The notes under the pieces: generated by a model
Database searches by the model: none
The model's input: only the letters and a program-made list of their open reading frames with translations
Told to the model about the DNA's origin: nothing
In this document: positions 1 through 8,539 of the stretch, one piece after another
Position numbering within the stretch: the stretch's first letter is position 1
Layout: each line of letters opens with the position of its first letter
Made by a program: the position numbers and the translations under genes
Origin: Flavobacterium notoginsengisoli
GTDB lineage: Bacteria; Bacteroidota; Bacteroidia; Flavobacteriales; Flavobacteriaceae
Reading direction: 5' to 3'
DNA length: 64,000 bases
Assembly (NCBI RefSeq): GCF_014207905.1
Contig: NZ_JACHLB010000001.1
Location: 1,526,065 to 1,590,064 of the forward strand

Positions 1-1
1 G

Positions 2-649
2 GATAGTTATTTCAATACTAAAAAATCTTTAAAAGATATTCAAGGTGCATTATCTCGTGTGGATACGACAGATGCTGGTAGGGAATTGATTAACCAATAT
101 CCAGATGACTACAGATCGCGAGTGGTTAAGAAAAAAGTAGTTACTGGAAAAGGAAAAAACAAAAGTGTTTCTTATGTCGAAGAAACGGTCGGGCCTACAA
201 GAACAGTTCCTGCTGAATATATTTTGAAACAGGATTTAACTGCAGCAGATGTTAGCCAATATAAGATTAAAGGGTTTTGGTATTTTGACAAACGTGAAAG
301 TGAATTGAAATATCGTTTACTTGGAATTTGCCCTGTCACTCCAGATGTCTATACGATGAATAGCGACGAGAAAGATTACATTGAGCTTTTCTGGGTTTTC
401 TTTCCTAATGCGCGAGATGTTCTGCATGAAGCAAAGGCTTTTAATGATCAAAATTCTGCCCTTCCTATTTCATTCGATCAGATATTAAATTCAAGAAGAT
501 TTAATAGCGTCATATACAAAGAAGAAAATGTATACGGAGATCGAGAAATCAAAGATTATATTCGTGATGATGCTCAAAGTCAATTGCTCGAATCTGAAAG
601 GGTAAAAGAGAAGATTCGTAATTTTGAACAAGATATGTGGAATTACTAA
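2..649 (+). CDS. gldN: Gliding motility / T9SS protein GldN, 3' part
   Basis: This is the C-terminal part (about 215 residues) of GldN (PorN), a periplasmic core component of the type IX secretion and gliding machinery of Bacteroidota that works with GldK, GldL and GldM. The frame is open to the left edge of the window, so the true start lies outside; the GTG at 59 is internal. Recognition rests on the long characteristic stretch with the motifs YFNTKKSLKDIQG, VGPTRTVPAEYILKQ, GICPVTPDVYTMN and the terminal FEQDMWNY. A hairpin at 671-702 ends the transcript, so gldN is probably the last gene of the gldKLMN operon. Its presence shows that the organism has the machinery needed by the sorting-domain proteins at 42.9 and 61.4 kb. 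Confidence 0.93.
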   Translation, partial: DSYFNTKKSLKDIQGALSRVDTTDAGRELINQYPDDYRSRVVKKKVVTGKGKNKSVSYVEETVGPTRTVPAEYILKQDLTAADVSQYKIKGFWYFDKRESELKYRLLGICPVTPDVYTMNSDEKDYIELFWVFFPNARDVLHEAKAFNDQNSALPISFDQILNSRRFNSVIYKEENVYGDREIKDYIRDDAQSQLLESERVKEKIRNFEQDMWNY

Positions 650-670
650 GATTCTGACTTAATTATAAAC

Positions 671-702
671 AAAACTCTTGCTACCTTTGTAGTGAGAGTT
701 TT
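671..702 (+). terminator. Hairpin after gldN
   Basis: AAAACTCT pairs with AGAGTTTT, and an inner CTAC/GTAG stem closes a four-base loop; T-rich sequence follows. It lies 21 bp after the gldN stop. A TACCTTTG box matching the Bacteroidota -7 element (682-689) is embedded in it and may serve the next gene. Confidence 0.65.
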
Positions 703-725
703 CTATTTTATTTATACACTGCAAA

Positions 726-1799
726 ATGCTTGATTATTTAATCGTTGGGTCTGGATTGGCTGGAATTTCTTTTGCCGAAGTTGCCCTTAAAAACAATAAA
801 ACTATTTTACTTATAGACGATAAATCTCAGAATTCTTCGAGAATTGCTGGCGGATTATACAATCCAGTGATTTTAAAGCGTTTTAGCGAAGTTTGGAATG
901 CTAGGGAGCATTTGGTTTTAATGAATGAGTTCTATGATCAAGTTGAGGATAAATTAAAGGAGAAATTCAATTATAAAATGCCGATTCTTCGAAAGTTTTT
1001 TTCAATCGAAGAACAAAATAACTGGTTTGCCGCTTCTGATAAAGTAAATTTAGCTCCTTTTTTATCAACTAAATTAATTACTAAAAAGTATCAAAGTATT
1101 GATTCCCCAAATGATTATGGAGAAGTTTTACATACAGGTTATGTTAAAACTAGACAGTTATTAGAAAGTTACAATACCTATTTAAAAGAGAATAACTTGC
1201 TGCTAGAAGAATCTTTTCACAGTTCTTTTTTAGATATTCTTGAGTCGGGAATTCAATACAAAAATATTAAAGCTCGCCATATCATATTTGCGGAAGGTTT
1301 TGGGTTGCACAAAAATCCATATTTTAATTATCTTCCTTTGGATGGCACGAAAGGAGAATTGTTTTTAATAAAAGCACCCGATTTGAAACTGGATGTAATT
1401 GTTAATACCAGTGTTTTTATTCTTCCAGTAGGTGGTAGTTTATTTAAAGTTGGTGCGACTTACAATTGGCATGATAAAACAGATCTTCCTACAGAGGAAG
1501 GAAAACAAGAGCTTGTAGACCGTATTAAAGAAATCATTAACTGCGATTTTGAAATTATAAAACATTTTGCAGGTGTAAGACCAACAGTTGCAGATAGAAG
1601 GCCTTTAGTTGGTACGCACGAAGCGTATAATAGTATTCATATTCTTAACGGATTAGGAACACGAGGTGTAATGCTTGGCCCAGCATTGGCAAAAATGCTA
1701 TATGATAATATTGAAAATGGAGCACCTATAGATCGTGAAGCCGATATTAAGAGATTTCACAAAAGGTATTTAAAAAGTCTTACTCCCGACCGGCCATAG
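726..1799 (+). CDS. FAD-dependent oxidoreductase (DadA / glycine oxidase-like)
   Basis: A 357-residue flavoprotein of the D-amino-acid oxidase fold, the superfamily that includes DadA, glycine oxidase and the FAD part of MnmC. The N-terminal dinucleotide-binding motif GSGLAG is at residues 8-13 directly after the first beta strand, followed by an acidic strand end (LLIDDK). Near residue 282 there is the family-like AGVRPTVADRRPLVG, and NGLGTRGVMLGP near 310 is the FAD-contacting C-terminal glycine motif. There is no signal peptide, so it is cytoplasmic. The substrate cannot be told from sequence. The 3' end overlaps the convergent DUF983 gene by 20 bp. Confidence 0.8.
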   Translation: MLDYLIVGSGLAGISFAEVALKNNKTILLIDDKSQNSSRIAGGLYNPVILKRFSEVWNAREHLVLMNEFYDQVEDKLKEKFNYKMPILRKFFSIEEQNNWFAASDKVNLAPFLSTKLITKKYQSIDSPNDYGEVLHTGYVKTRQLLESYNTYLKENNLLLEESFHSSFLDILESGIQYKNIKARHIIFAEGFGLHKNPYFNYLPLDGTKGELFLIKAPDLKLDVIVNTSVFILPVGGSLFKVGATYNWHDKTDLPTEEGKQELVDRIKEIINCDFEIIKHFAGVRPTVADRRPLVGTHEAYNSIHILNGLGTRGVMLGPALAKMLYDNIENGAPIDREADIKRFHKRYLKSLTPDRP

Positions 1800-2163
1800 G
1801 ATCATAAGAAACAAACATATTTATATACAAGTTTCTTGATAGACGCAATACAAATGGAAATAAAACTACGAGCGTTAAAATAATTGCTAAAAATGATTGT
1901 TCGATAGTAGCTCCGAAAAATACAAAAGAAACAATAAAAGCTGCAATTCCGACTGCAACATTCAATGCGTAGCTAACATACATGGCACCATAAAAAAACG
2001 AAGGTTCAATTTGGTATTTGAATCCGCAATGACTGCAATTTTCGTTCATTTTGAGAACTTTACCCAAATGAAGCGGATTTTTGTCCTCATACATGCTTTC
2101 TTTTTGGCATTTTGGACAACTTCCTGTTAAAATACTATTTAGTTTCGATCCTTTTTTTAACAT
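1780..2163 (-). CDS. DUF983 membrane protein
   Basis: A small inner-membrane protein of the DUF983 family. Two zinc-ribbon-like CxxC pairs (CPKC, CSHC) precede GFKYQIEPSFFYGAMYVSYALN, which is the family signature, and two C-terminal hydrophobic segments follow. The frame can be extended to 2181, but a perfect -7 box (TACCTTTG, 2179-2186 on this strand) would place the transcript start near 2173, so I choose the ATG at 2163 (MLKKGSK; 127 residues). The function of DUF983 is not established. The gene runs convergent to the FAD oxidoreductase, with overlapping 3' ends, and divergent from the ABC-F gene. Confidence 0.82.
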   Translation of the reverse strand: MLKKGSKLNSILTGSCPKCQKESMYEDKNPLHLGKVLKMNENCSHCGFKYQIEPSFFYGAMYVSYALNVAVGIAAFIVSFVFFGATIEQSFLAIILTLVVLFPFVLRLSRNLYINMFVSYDPMAGRE

Positions 2164-2178
2164 TTGCAAAAATTTTAT

Positions 2179-2186
2179 CAAAGGTA
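2179..2186 (-). promoter_or_regulatory. -7 box for the DUF983 gene
   Basis: TACCTTTG on the minus strand matches the Bacteroidota TAnnTTTG element. No good TTG lies 19 bp upstream. It decides the choice of the 2163 start over 2181. Confidence 0.45.
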
Positions 2187-2227
2187 CATTTTTACGCCTT
2201 TATTTCTTGTAACAACAGTCACAAATT

Positions 2228-4141
2228 ATGCTTAATATACACAATCTTTCGGTTTCTTTTGGAGGAACATATTTATTTGAAGAAGTTACTTTTCGTTTAG
2301 GAGCTGGAGACCGAGTTGGTCTTGTGGGCAAAAACGGCGCAGGTAAATCTACAATGCTAAAAATGTTGGCTGGAGATTTTAAACCAGATTCAGGAGTTAT
2401 TTCTCAAGAGAAAGATATCAAAATGGGATTCTTACGTCAGGATATTGATTTTGAACAAGGAAGAACCGTTTTAGAAGAAGCTTATGAAGCTTTTACTGAG
2501 ATCAAAGTTGTAGAAAAAAAATTAGAAGAAATCAATCATCAATTGGTTACCAGAACCGATTATGAAAGTGAAGAATATGCAAAAATCATTGAAGATCTTT
2601 CTGATTACACGCATCGTTTTGAACTTTTAGGAGGTTACAATTATGTGGGAGATACCGAAAAAATTCTTTTAGGATTAGGTTTCAAAAGAGAGGTTTTCAA
2701 TAATCAAACAGAAACATTTTCTGGAGGTTGGAGAATGCGTATCGAGCTTGCAAAACTTTTATTGCAATCTAATGATGTATTGCTTCTGGATGAGCCAACG
2801 AACCACTTAGATATTGAAAGTATTATTTGGTTAGAAAACTTTCTTAGAAATTATCCTGGAGTTGTGGTAATCGTATCGCACGATAAGATGTTTTTAGATA
2901 ATGTTACCAATAGAACAATCGAAATTTCTTTAGGAAAGGCATACGACTTTAATAAGCCATATTCTCAATATTTAGAATTGCGTCATGAAATTCGTGAGAA
3001 GCAGTTGGCAACTCAAAAAAATCAGCAGAAAAAGATTGAGGAAACAGAAAAATTAATCGAGAAATTCCGTGCGAAAGCTTCGAAGGCTTCGATGGCACAA
3101 TCGTTAATTAAAAAATTAGATAAAGTAGAAAGAATCGAAGTTGACGAAGACGACAATTCGGTTATGAATATTTCTTTTCCTGTTTCAAAAGAACCTGGAA
3201 AAGTAGTAATCGAAGCAGAAAACGTAACAAAAGCTTACGGAGACAAAACGATTTTAAAAGATATTAGTTTATTGGTTGAAAGAGGAAGTAAAATTGCTTT
3301 TGTTGGACAAAACGGACAAGGAAAATCTACTTTCATAAAAGCTTTAGTTAATGAATTCGAATATCAAGGAAATATAAAATTAGGACATAATGTACAGTTA
3401 GGATATTTTGCTCAGAATCAGGCAGAATATTTAGATGGTGAAATTACGTTGCTTCAAACAATGGAAGATGCAGCAACCGACACCAATCGTATGAAAGTAC
3501 GTGATATGTTAGGTTCTTTCTTATTCCGTGGTGATGATGTAGAGAAAAAAGTAAAAGTACTTTCTGGAGGAGAACGAAACCGTTTGGCGCTTTGTAAACT
3601 GTTATTACAGCCTATAAATGTATTATTGATGGATGAGCCGACGAACCACTTAGATATTAAATCTAAGAACGTTTTAAAGGCCGCACTTCAAAAATTTGGT
3701 GGAACTCTTTTGTTAGTTTCTCACGACAGGGATTTCCTTCAAGGAATGTCGAATATCGTTTACGAATTTAAAGATCAAAAAATCAAAGAATATTTAGGTG
3801 ATATTAATTTCTTTTTGGAACAGCGTAATCTTGAAAATATGCGTGAAGTTGAAAAGAAGGATGTTGTAAAAGCGGCTGCACCAAAAGAAAATACTAAAAC
3901 ATCTTACGAAGATCAGAAAAAAGGAAAAGCACTTCAAAACAGGTTAAGTAAAATTGAAAGTCAAATTCAGCAGTTAGAAAAACAAATTCAGCATGATGAT
4001 AAAATGTTGGAAACTAACTACGACAAACATATCGAAGACGCTTCATTCTTTACTGCTTACAACAAAAAGAAATCCGACTTAGATCAATTACTAATTGATT
4101 GGGAAGTTGTGCAGGAAGAGATTGATAACTTTAATGCGTAA
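2228..4141 (+). CDS. ABC-F family ATP-binding protein
   Basis: A 637-residue soluble protein with two ABC ATPase domains and no membrane segments, as in ABC-F proteins (Uup/EttA/YbiT type) that act on ribosomes. Domain 1 has Walker A GKNGAGKST, signature SGGWRMR and Walker B VLLLDEPTNHLD. Domain 2 has GQNGQGKST, LSGGERNR and LLMDEPTNHLD. The linker between the domains is basic and helical, as expected for the P-site tRNA interaction motif. The C-terminal 90 residues are a charged coiled coil like that of Uup. The likely role is ribosome-associated translation quality control or structured-DNA handling; antibiotic resistance is not indicated. It is divergent from DUF983. Confidence 0.92.
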   Translation: MLNIHNLSVSFGGTYLFEEVTFRLGAGDRVGLVGKNGAGKSTMLKMLAGDFKPDSGVISQEKDIKMGFLRQDIDFEQGRTVLEEAYEAFTEIKVVEKKLEEINHQLVTRTDYESEEYAKIIEDLSDYTHRFELLGGYNYVGDTEKILLGLGFKREVFNNQTETFSGGWRMRIELAKLLLQSNDVLLLDEPTNHLDIESIIWLENFLRNYPGVVVIVSHDKMFLDNVTNRTIEISLGKAYDFNKPYSQYLELRHEIREKQLATQKNQQKKIEETEKLIEKFRAKASKASMAQSLIKKLDKVERIEVDEDDNSVMNISFPVSKEPGKVVIEAENVTKAYGDKTILKDISLLVERGSKIAFVGQNGQGKSTFIKALVNEFEYQGNIKLGHNVQLGYFAQNQAEYLDGEITLLQTMEDAATDTNRMKVRDMLGSFLFRGDDVEKKVKVLSGGERNRLALCKLLLQPINVLLMDEPTNHLDIKSKNVLKAALQKFGGTLLLVSHDRDFLQGMSNIVYEFKDQKIKEYLGDINFFLEQRNLENMREVEKKDVVKAAAPKENTKTSYEDQKKGKALQNRLSKIESQIQQLEKQIQHDDKMLETNYDKHIEDASFFTAYNKKKSDLDQLLIDWEVVQEEIDNFNA

Positions 4142-4187
4142 TTTTTTTGTTTCAAGTTTCAAGTTTTGTTGGGACGAATAGTTTTTA

Positions 4188-4329
4188 ACGCAAAGTTCGC
4201 TAAGGCTATTTTTTACTAAGTGATATACATTGAGAATATTTAAGTTCGCAAAGCTTTATCGATAAAGCTTTGCGAACTTTGTGTTTTTCTTGAAGCCCCT
4301 CAGATCAAAAATCTTAGCGAACTTTGCGT
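4188..4329. repeat. Nested inverted repeats with a 38-bp perfect palindrome
   Basis: Arms of 17 bp at 4188-4204 and 4313-4329 are exact reverse complements. Between them, 4242-4279 is a perfect palindrome with 19-bp arms and no loop. The words GCAAAGTTCGC / GCGAACTTTGC recur in all the arms. The structure lies between the converging ABC-F and App1-like genes and may terminate both. It resembles dispersed intergenic palindromic repeats seen in Flavobacterium genomes. Confidence 0.85.
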
Positions 4330-4363
4330 CAAAATATTCACTCAGTTCGAAACCTGAAACAAA

Positions 4364-5326
4364 CTACTTAATAATCCCAATAGATTTAGAATGTTCAATC
4401 GCTTTGCTGCTATCTTTAAAATAGCAAACGGAAACATTTAAGCTTTCTAAATTTTTTAAAATCGTTGCAACTTCTTTCTTCTGAGATTTACCAGTTTGTC
4501 TAATGTAAACTGCAATTACAGTAACAGGAAATATTTTGCAGATTCGCTCATATAAAATTGGATCATGCTGTGAATCATCGCCCATTAAAACATATTTCAG
4601 CGTAGGATAAAATTCGACAACATGTTTTATTTTTTCAAATTTATGATCGTGATTTCCTCTTCCGCTCATAAAAAAATCGGTAATTCCTCTTTTAATATCT
4701 TTTAGCAAAAAAACTGCTTTAGGTAGTTTGTTTATTTTAGTGAATTTTGCAATAAATCTATACAAGTTCCATTCACTGCTTGAGATGTAGAAAAAAGCGT
4801 TTACTTCTTCTGTATTTTGACGTCCAGCCGAACTTAATGCTTGATAATGAGAAACAACGTCTTTGAATACTTTTCGGTCATTTACATTTCTAAACAATAA
4901 AATATAAAGTTTACGGAAAAAGTTATTGGTGTGCGAAATCAAAAAGGTATCGTCAATATCCGATATAATTCCGAGATTTCCTTTGTGAGGTCTAATAAAA
5001 CTGCCTTTGCAAATTGTAGTTTCATTGTTGTATTTCAAGCTCACTTCGTACGGCATCCAACCAAAATGAGTTTCTTTTTCTAACGGAATGCAGAAATTGA
5101 AGTAACCATCGTCTAAAGTTTTGGTATGAATAATTTCGTCATTATAATGTAGATAAACATCAAAATTTTTAATGGTTTTTATTCTGAACAATTTTAGAAT
5201 TGAGGTAGCATTTTTTAGGTTTTTCCTCTGAAAATCATAATTATTTTCTCTTTTTAAAACGTGTCCCATTACAATTAATTCTTGTTCATTAGCATAACCT
5301 CGATATAATTGTAGAATTGGTTTCAT
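4364..5326 (-). CDS. App1-type phosphatidate phosphatase domain protein (DUF2183)
   Basis: A 320-residue protein whose C-terminal two thirds match the App1 (DUF2183) HAD-like phosphatase domain. The catalytic DIDDT (DxDxT, residues 123-127) follows NLGIIS, and LMGDDSQHDPILY (about residues 247-259) supplies the second metal-binding acid motif. Yeast App1 is a Mg-dependent phosphatidate phosphatase; bacterial members are assumed to dephosphorylate lipids. No signal peptide is visible. The gene is divergent from a diacylglycerol kinase-like gene with about 60 bp between the starts, which suggests opposing lipid reactions under shared control. Confidence 0.82.
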   Translation of the reverse strand: MKPILQLYRGYANEQELIVMGHVLKRENNYDFQRKNLKNATSILKLFRIKTIKNFDVYLHYNDEIIHTKTLDDGYFNFCIPLEKETHFGWMPYEVSLKYNNETTICKGSFIRPHKGNLGIISDIDDTFLISHTNNFFRKLYILLFRNVNDRKVFKDVVSHYQALSSAGRQNTEEVNAFFYISSSEWNLYRFIAKFTKINKLPKAVFLLKDIKRGITDFFMSGRGNHDHKFEKIKHVVEFYPTLKYVLMGDDSQHDPILYERICKIFPVTVIAVYIRQTGKSQKKEVATILKNLESLNVSVCYFKDSSKAIEHSKSIGIIK

Positions 5327-5385
5327 TTACGTATATTTATGTATACTGTAATTTACTCAATTTAATTGGTTTTAAAAATAAAATT

Positions 5386-6255
5386 TTGAAAAAGAATATC
5401 CTATTTGTAGTCAATCCGATATCGGGTGACCTTGATAAATCCGATTTAATTGGAGCTGTCGAAGAGTTTGCAATCACAAATCATTTTGAACTTGAAGTTT
5501 ATGAAACGACTGGCAAAAATGATATTAAAAATATACAGACGCGTTATGATGAATTCCAACCAGAGAGAATTATTGTCGCTGGCGGAGACGGAACCATTAA
5601 AATGGTTGCTGAAGCGATGGAAGAACACGATATTATTATCGGGATTTTGCCAGCGGGTTCGGCAAACGGACTTTCGGTAGATTTAAATCTTCCCGATGGA
5701 ATTGAACAGAATCTAAAAATTGCCTTTCTAAATCATTATATCGAAATGGATATGATTTGTATCAACGGCAAAAAAAGCATTCATTTGAGCGATCTGGGAC
5801 TGAATGCCAATTTGGTTAAAAATTATGAGCAAAGTGACGTTAGAGGTTTTTGGGGATATGCATTGCAAGCCTTTACAACTCTAAAAGAATCAGAAGAACC
5901 TTTTGTTGCAACTATTTCTGCTAATAATGAAATTGTTGAGCATACAGCAAGAATGATTGTTATTGCCAATTCGCAGAAGTATGGAACTGGCGTTATCATA
6001 AATCCGAATGGCGCTATGAACGATGGAAAGTTTGAATTGGTGATTTTAAAAAGCCTTGATTTATTATTAATCGGGAAAATTATTACTGGAAATATGCCAA
6101 TTGATTCAGACGATATTATCATTATTTCGACAGACAAAGCAGAAATAAAAACCGATTATCCTGTAAATTTTCAAATCGATGGTGAATATTGCGGAGCACA
6201 GAAATCTCTAGAAATTCATATTTTGCACAAGCAAATGAAAATCGCTGTTCCTTAA
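5386..6255 (+). CDS. Diacylglycerol kinase-family lipid kinase (YegS/LCB5-like)
   Basis: A lipid kinase of the DAGK catalytic family. NPISG (about residues 10-14) and the nucleotide-binding VAGGDGTIKMVAE (GGDGT about 66-70) are diagnostic, and ILPAGSANGLSVDL is the following substrate/nucleotide loop. The frame extends upstream to 5317, but that would overlap the divergent gene and add a non-family N-terminus. The TTG at 5386 begins KKNILFVVNP, the normal family start, giving 289 residues. It probably phosphorylates diacylglycerol or a related lipid at the inner membrane surface. Its divergent neighbour is a predicted phosphatidate phosphatase. Confidence 0.85.
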   Translation: MKKNILFVVNPISGDLDKSDLIGAVEEFAITNHFELEVYETTGKNDIKNIQTRYDEFQPERIIVAGGDGTIKMVAEAMEEHDIIIGILPAGSANGLSVDLNLPDGIEQNLKIAFLNHYIEMDMICINGKKSIHLSDLGLNANLVKNYEQSDVRGFWGYALQAFTTLKESEEPFVATISANNEIVEHTARMIVIANSQKYGTGVIINPNGAMNDGKFELVILKSLDLLLIGKIITGNMPIDSDDIIIISTDKAEIKTDYPVNFQIDGEYCGAQKSLEIHILHKQMKIAVP

Positions 6256-6260
6256 TTTCT

Positions 6261-7406
6261 TTATTTAAACGGATTTCTTTCCTGCCATTCTGTTTTTGGC
6301 TCTAAATAATTAAAAAATCTTGAAATGTTATGGTTTATTAGTGCATTGCTATGTGTAATTAAACCATACATTTTTAGAGGTTTAGCTCCAACAGAACTTT
6401 TAATTTCTAGTGCTGTTCTGGCAAAAACAATTTCCTTGAAACCTTTTTTTATAGAATAAGCAATCATGTCGTAAAGCATATTTAAATACAGCATTTTTTC
6501 GCGCTGAACACTTTCGTCATAACCTAAAAAATAAGTATCCATTACGTTGCCGTTTTTTATCAAAGTATTGAAACCAATTAATTTTTCATCTAAAAAATAA
6601 CCGTAAAGAAGAAAATCTTCCCCCATGATTTCTTTGAAAAAGCTAAAGTGGTTTCGAGCTAGAAAAAAAGTATTAAAAGGAGCATTTTTGGCAACATGAA
6701 AATACAGATCGTAAATAATATCTTCATATTGTTTAATGTCCGAAAGAGACATTTGTTGTTTTACAATTCCTTCTGATTTTTTTCTGGCGCGCTTGTATTG
6801 GTCACGATATTTTTTAGATAAAGCATCAATATAATCTTGTTCTGTTTTCCAATTTTCATTGATTTCAAAAATCATATTGGGCTGAGTCGAAAACGTATAA
6901 TTGTTTTTGAATTCTTCCTGTAAAGGTTCGATTTCTTTTGCCGTAAAATCTTTTATGCTTGTTATATGAACTTTTTTTCCGCTTTCTTTCAAGTCTTTTT
7001 TCAACTGATTTATAGCTTTGTGAAGTGTTTTTATTGCTTTTGATTGTTTGATGTTTTTATCAAAAATAAAAGCGTTTTGACCCGTAAGCATATTATTTCC
7101 CACAAATAAAACGTGAGAAGCAAAATTCTTTAAAGCAAAATTACGAACAGAAGTTTTTAAACATTTGTCTCGTTCTCCAAAAGACTCTAGTTTTTCTGCA
7201 AACAAAAATTGTGTTAAAACGATTCCGACAAGTTTAGTTTCTTCAAAAATTCCGATAAAATGGCAAGTCATATTTACTGGAGAAGAATTTTCCAGAACTT
7301 CAAGATATTCTCTTGTCAAAAAAATATTGTTTTCGGCAAGCGAATTCCATTCTGAAGGGAGCAGAGAAGCTCTTTTGTAAATTTGGAAAGAAAAAGTTGT
7401 GTTCAA
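6261..7406 (-). CDS. FemAB-like GNAT acetyltransferase (Acetyltransf_6 type)
   Basis: A 381-residue cytoplasmic protein of the FemAB/Acetyltransf_6 group within the GNAT fold. The C-terminal half shows the typical order: a helix with ALSKKYRDQYKRARKK, a segment ending NAPFNTFFLARNHF, beta strands LLYGYFLDEKLIGFNTLIKNG and TYFLGYD, then YLNMLYDMIAYSIKKGFKEIVFAR. The substrate is not predictable; relatives act on amino-sugars, peptidoglycan precursors or small amines. The gene converges on the lipid kinase gene with a 5-bp gap. Confidence 0.65.
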   Translation of the reverse strand: MNTTFSFQIYKRASLLPSEWNSLAENNIFLTREYLEVLENSSPVNMTCHFIGIFEETKLVGIVLTQFLFAEKLESFGERDKCLKTSVRNFALKNFASHVLFVGNNMLTGQNAFIFDKNIKQSKAIKTLHKAINQLKKDLKESGKKVHITSIKDFTAKEIEPLQEEFKNNYTFSTQPNMIFEINENWKTEQDYIDALSKKYRDQYKRARKKSEGIVKQQMSLSDIKQYEDIIYDLYFHVAKNAPFNTFFLARNHFSFFKEIMGEDFLLYGYFLDEKLIGFNTLIKNGNVMDTYFLGYDESVQREKMLYLNMLYDMIAYSIKKGFKEIVFARTALEIKSSVGAKPLKMYGLITHSNALINHNISRFFNYLEPKTEWQERNPFK

Positions 7407-7474
7407 GAGAGTAGACTAATTTCGTCAAAATTAGATAATAATTGTAAAAACGAGATGTCTTTAAGTTATTATTA

Positions 7475-7511
7475 AGAAAAACTCGTTTGATTCTTAAACC
7501 AAACGAGTTTC
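7475..7511 (-). terminator. Terminator of the DUF1761 gene
   Basis: A perfect 11-bp stem (AAACTCGTTTG / CAAACGAGTTT) with a 10-base loop, followed on the minus strand by a T run. It lies 13 bp after the stop of the DUF1761 gene. Confidence 0.85.
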
Positions 7512-7523
7512 TATAAAGTTGTT

Positions 7524-8012
7524 TTATGCAAATGCACAGATAATTCCGCCCATTAAGGTTAGTGAAACCATCCAGTATCCTGCATGAATGAAAATATATT
7601 TCCAAGATTTTCTTTCGAATAAGCCATTAATTCCAATTAGCGGAAAAGCAAAAAACAGTCCAGACATAAATCCATGTAAAGCACCATGTTTGAATGTTCT
7701 ATAAGCCGTACCATAGTCTGCCATAAAAGCCGCAAAAGAAGGTTTAGCGCTAGCTATTAATGGCGGTCCGCCAACCATTCCGACAGCTCCAGACTGATGA
7801 ATTGTCAAAGACATTAACGTCATTGAAATCATTAAAGCAAAAATATAAGTAAACCCAAAAATCTTGAGCATATTTCCGCTTCTTAGTTGTTCTTGAGTGA
7901 AGTTGTTTTCTCTCATCCAGATAGTTCCAAATACTTTTGGGTTGTACCAGATAAAACCAACAACAAGTGTTACAACAGCCGAAATCAGGAATGCGTAAAA
8001 GTTAATTTCCAT
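7524..8012 (-). CDS. DUF1761 membrane protein
   Basis: A 162-residue protein with four hydrophobic segments. The N-terminal pattern AVVTLVVGFIWYNPKVFGTIWM is typical of DUF1761, a family of small integral membrane proteins of unknown function common in Bacteroidota. The C-terminal helices contain HGALHGFMSGLFFAFP. A -7-like box (TACATTTG, 8040-8047) lies just upstream, and a strong terminator follows the stop, so it is probably a single-gene unit. Confidence 0.82.
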   Translation of the reverse strand: MEINFYAFLISAVVTLVVGFIWYNPKVFGTIWMRENNFTQEQLRSGNMLKIFGFTYIFALMISMTLMSLTIHQSGAVGMVGGPPLIASAKPSFAAFMADYGTAYRTFKHGALHGFMSGLFFAFPLIGINGLFERKSWKYIFIHAGYWMVSLTLMGGIICAFA

Positions 8013-8039
8013 AATGTGAGGTTTTTAGAATTAGTTAGT

Positions 8040-8047
8040 CAAATGTA
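8040..8047 (-). promoter_or_regulatory. -7 box for the DUF1761 gene
   Basis: TACATTTG on the minus strand, 27 bp upstream of the start codon, matches TAnnTTTG. No clear TTG is seen at -33. Confidence 0.4.
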
Positions 8048-8360
8048 GTTAAAAATAGATTATTATGAGTATGTTTTTAAAAAGCAGTATAAGTCTTGTT
8101 AAATAAATATTTATTAACAGATTGTCGACATTATGAGTATTATATCCGTGAAATCCATAATTTAGCCGACGAATTAAGAGACAAAATCGATTGGTGAAAA
8201 TTTCGATAGTTTTATTATAAATGAAAAATTGATAATAAAAGTCTTTTAGCACAAACATAACCAAAAAAATAGATTACAATTGTTACCCAAAATTAATCGT
8301 GCTTATGAATGAATTTTACACTCGTTAAACAAGTTGATTAAATATATTTAGTTAATTGCA

Positions 8361-8386
8361 AAACCGTAATTCGTTTACGGTTTTTT
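8361..8386 (+). terminator. Free-standing terminator hairpin
   Basis: AAACCGTAA and TTACGGTTT form a 9-bp stem with a TTCGT loop and a T6 tail. No gene ends just upstream on the plus strand, so it either ends an unannotated small RNA or is a leftover. Confidence 0.7.
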
Positions 8387-8539
8387 GTTTTTATAGAACA
8401 TAAGTATTTAAAAAAAATAACATTTAATTTAGAAATGATTTTTTATGTTTGTTTAAATATTTCATAACTTTAATATAAGAATTTAAAGGATAAAAGCTGA
8501 GCAATCGGCTGTATTACTAACCAATTAAAAATAAAAATT

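Larger units (their letters stand above)
8013..8539. other. Intergenic region, 527 bp
   Basis: It holds a -7 box for the leftward gene (8040-8047) and a free-standing hairpin with a T run (8361-8386). A 71-codon frame at 8049-8264 is composed almost only of aromatic and aliphatic codons expected from AT-rich sequence and is not taken as a gene. The stretch 8265-8360 before the lone hairpin could be a small RNA, but no matching promoter is convincing. Confidence 0.5.

Noticed and set aside
2228..4141. ABC-F protein as antibiotic resistance factor
   Set aside because: Sequence and coiled-coil tail fit the housekeeping Uup-like group; no resistance context.
8049..8264. 71-codon minus-strand frame
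   Set aside because: Composed of Phe, Ile, Leu, Tyr and Asn as expected from AT-rich DNA; overlaps the promoter box of the DUF1761 gene; no family character.
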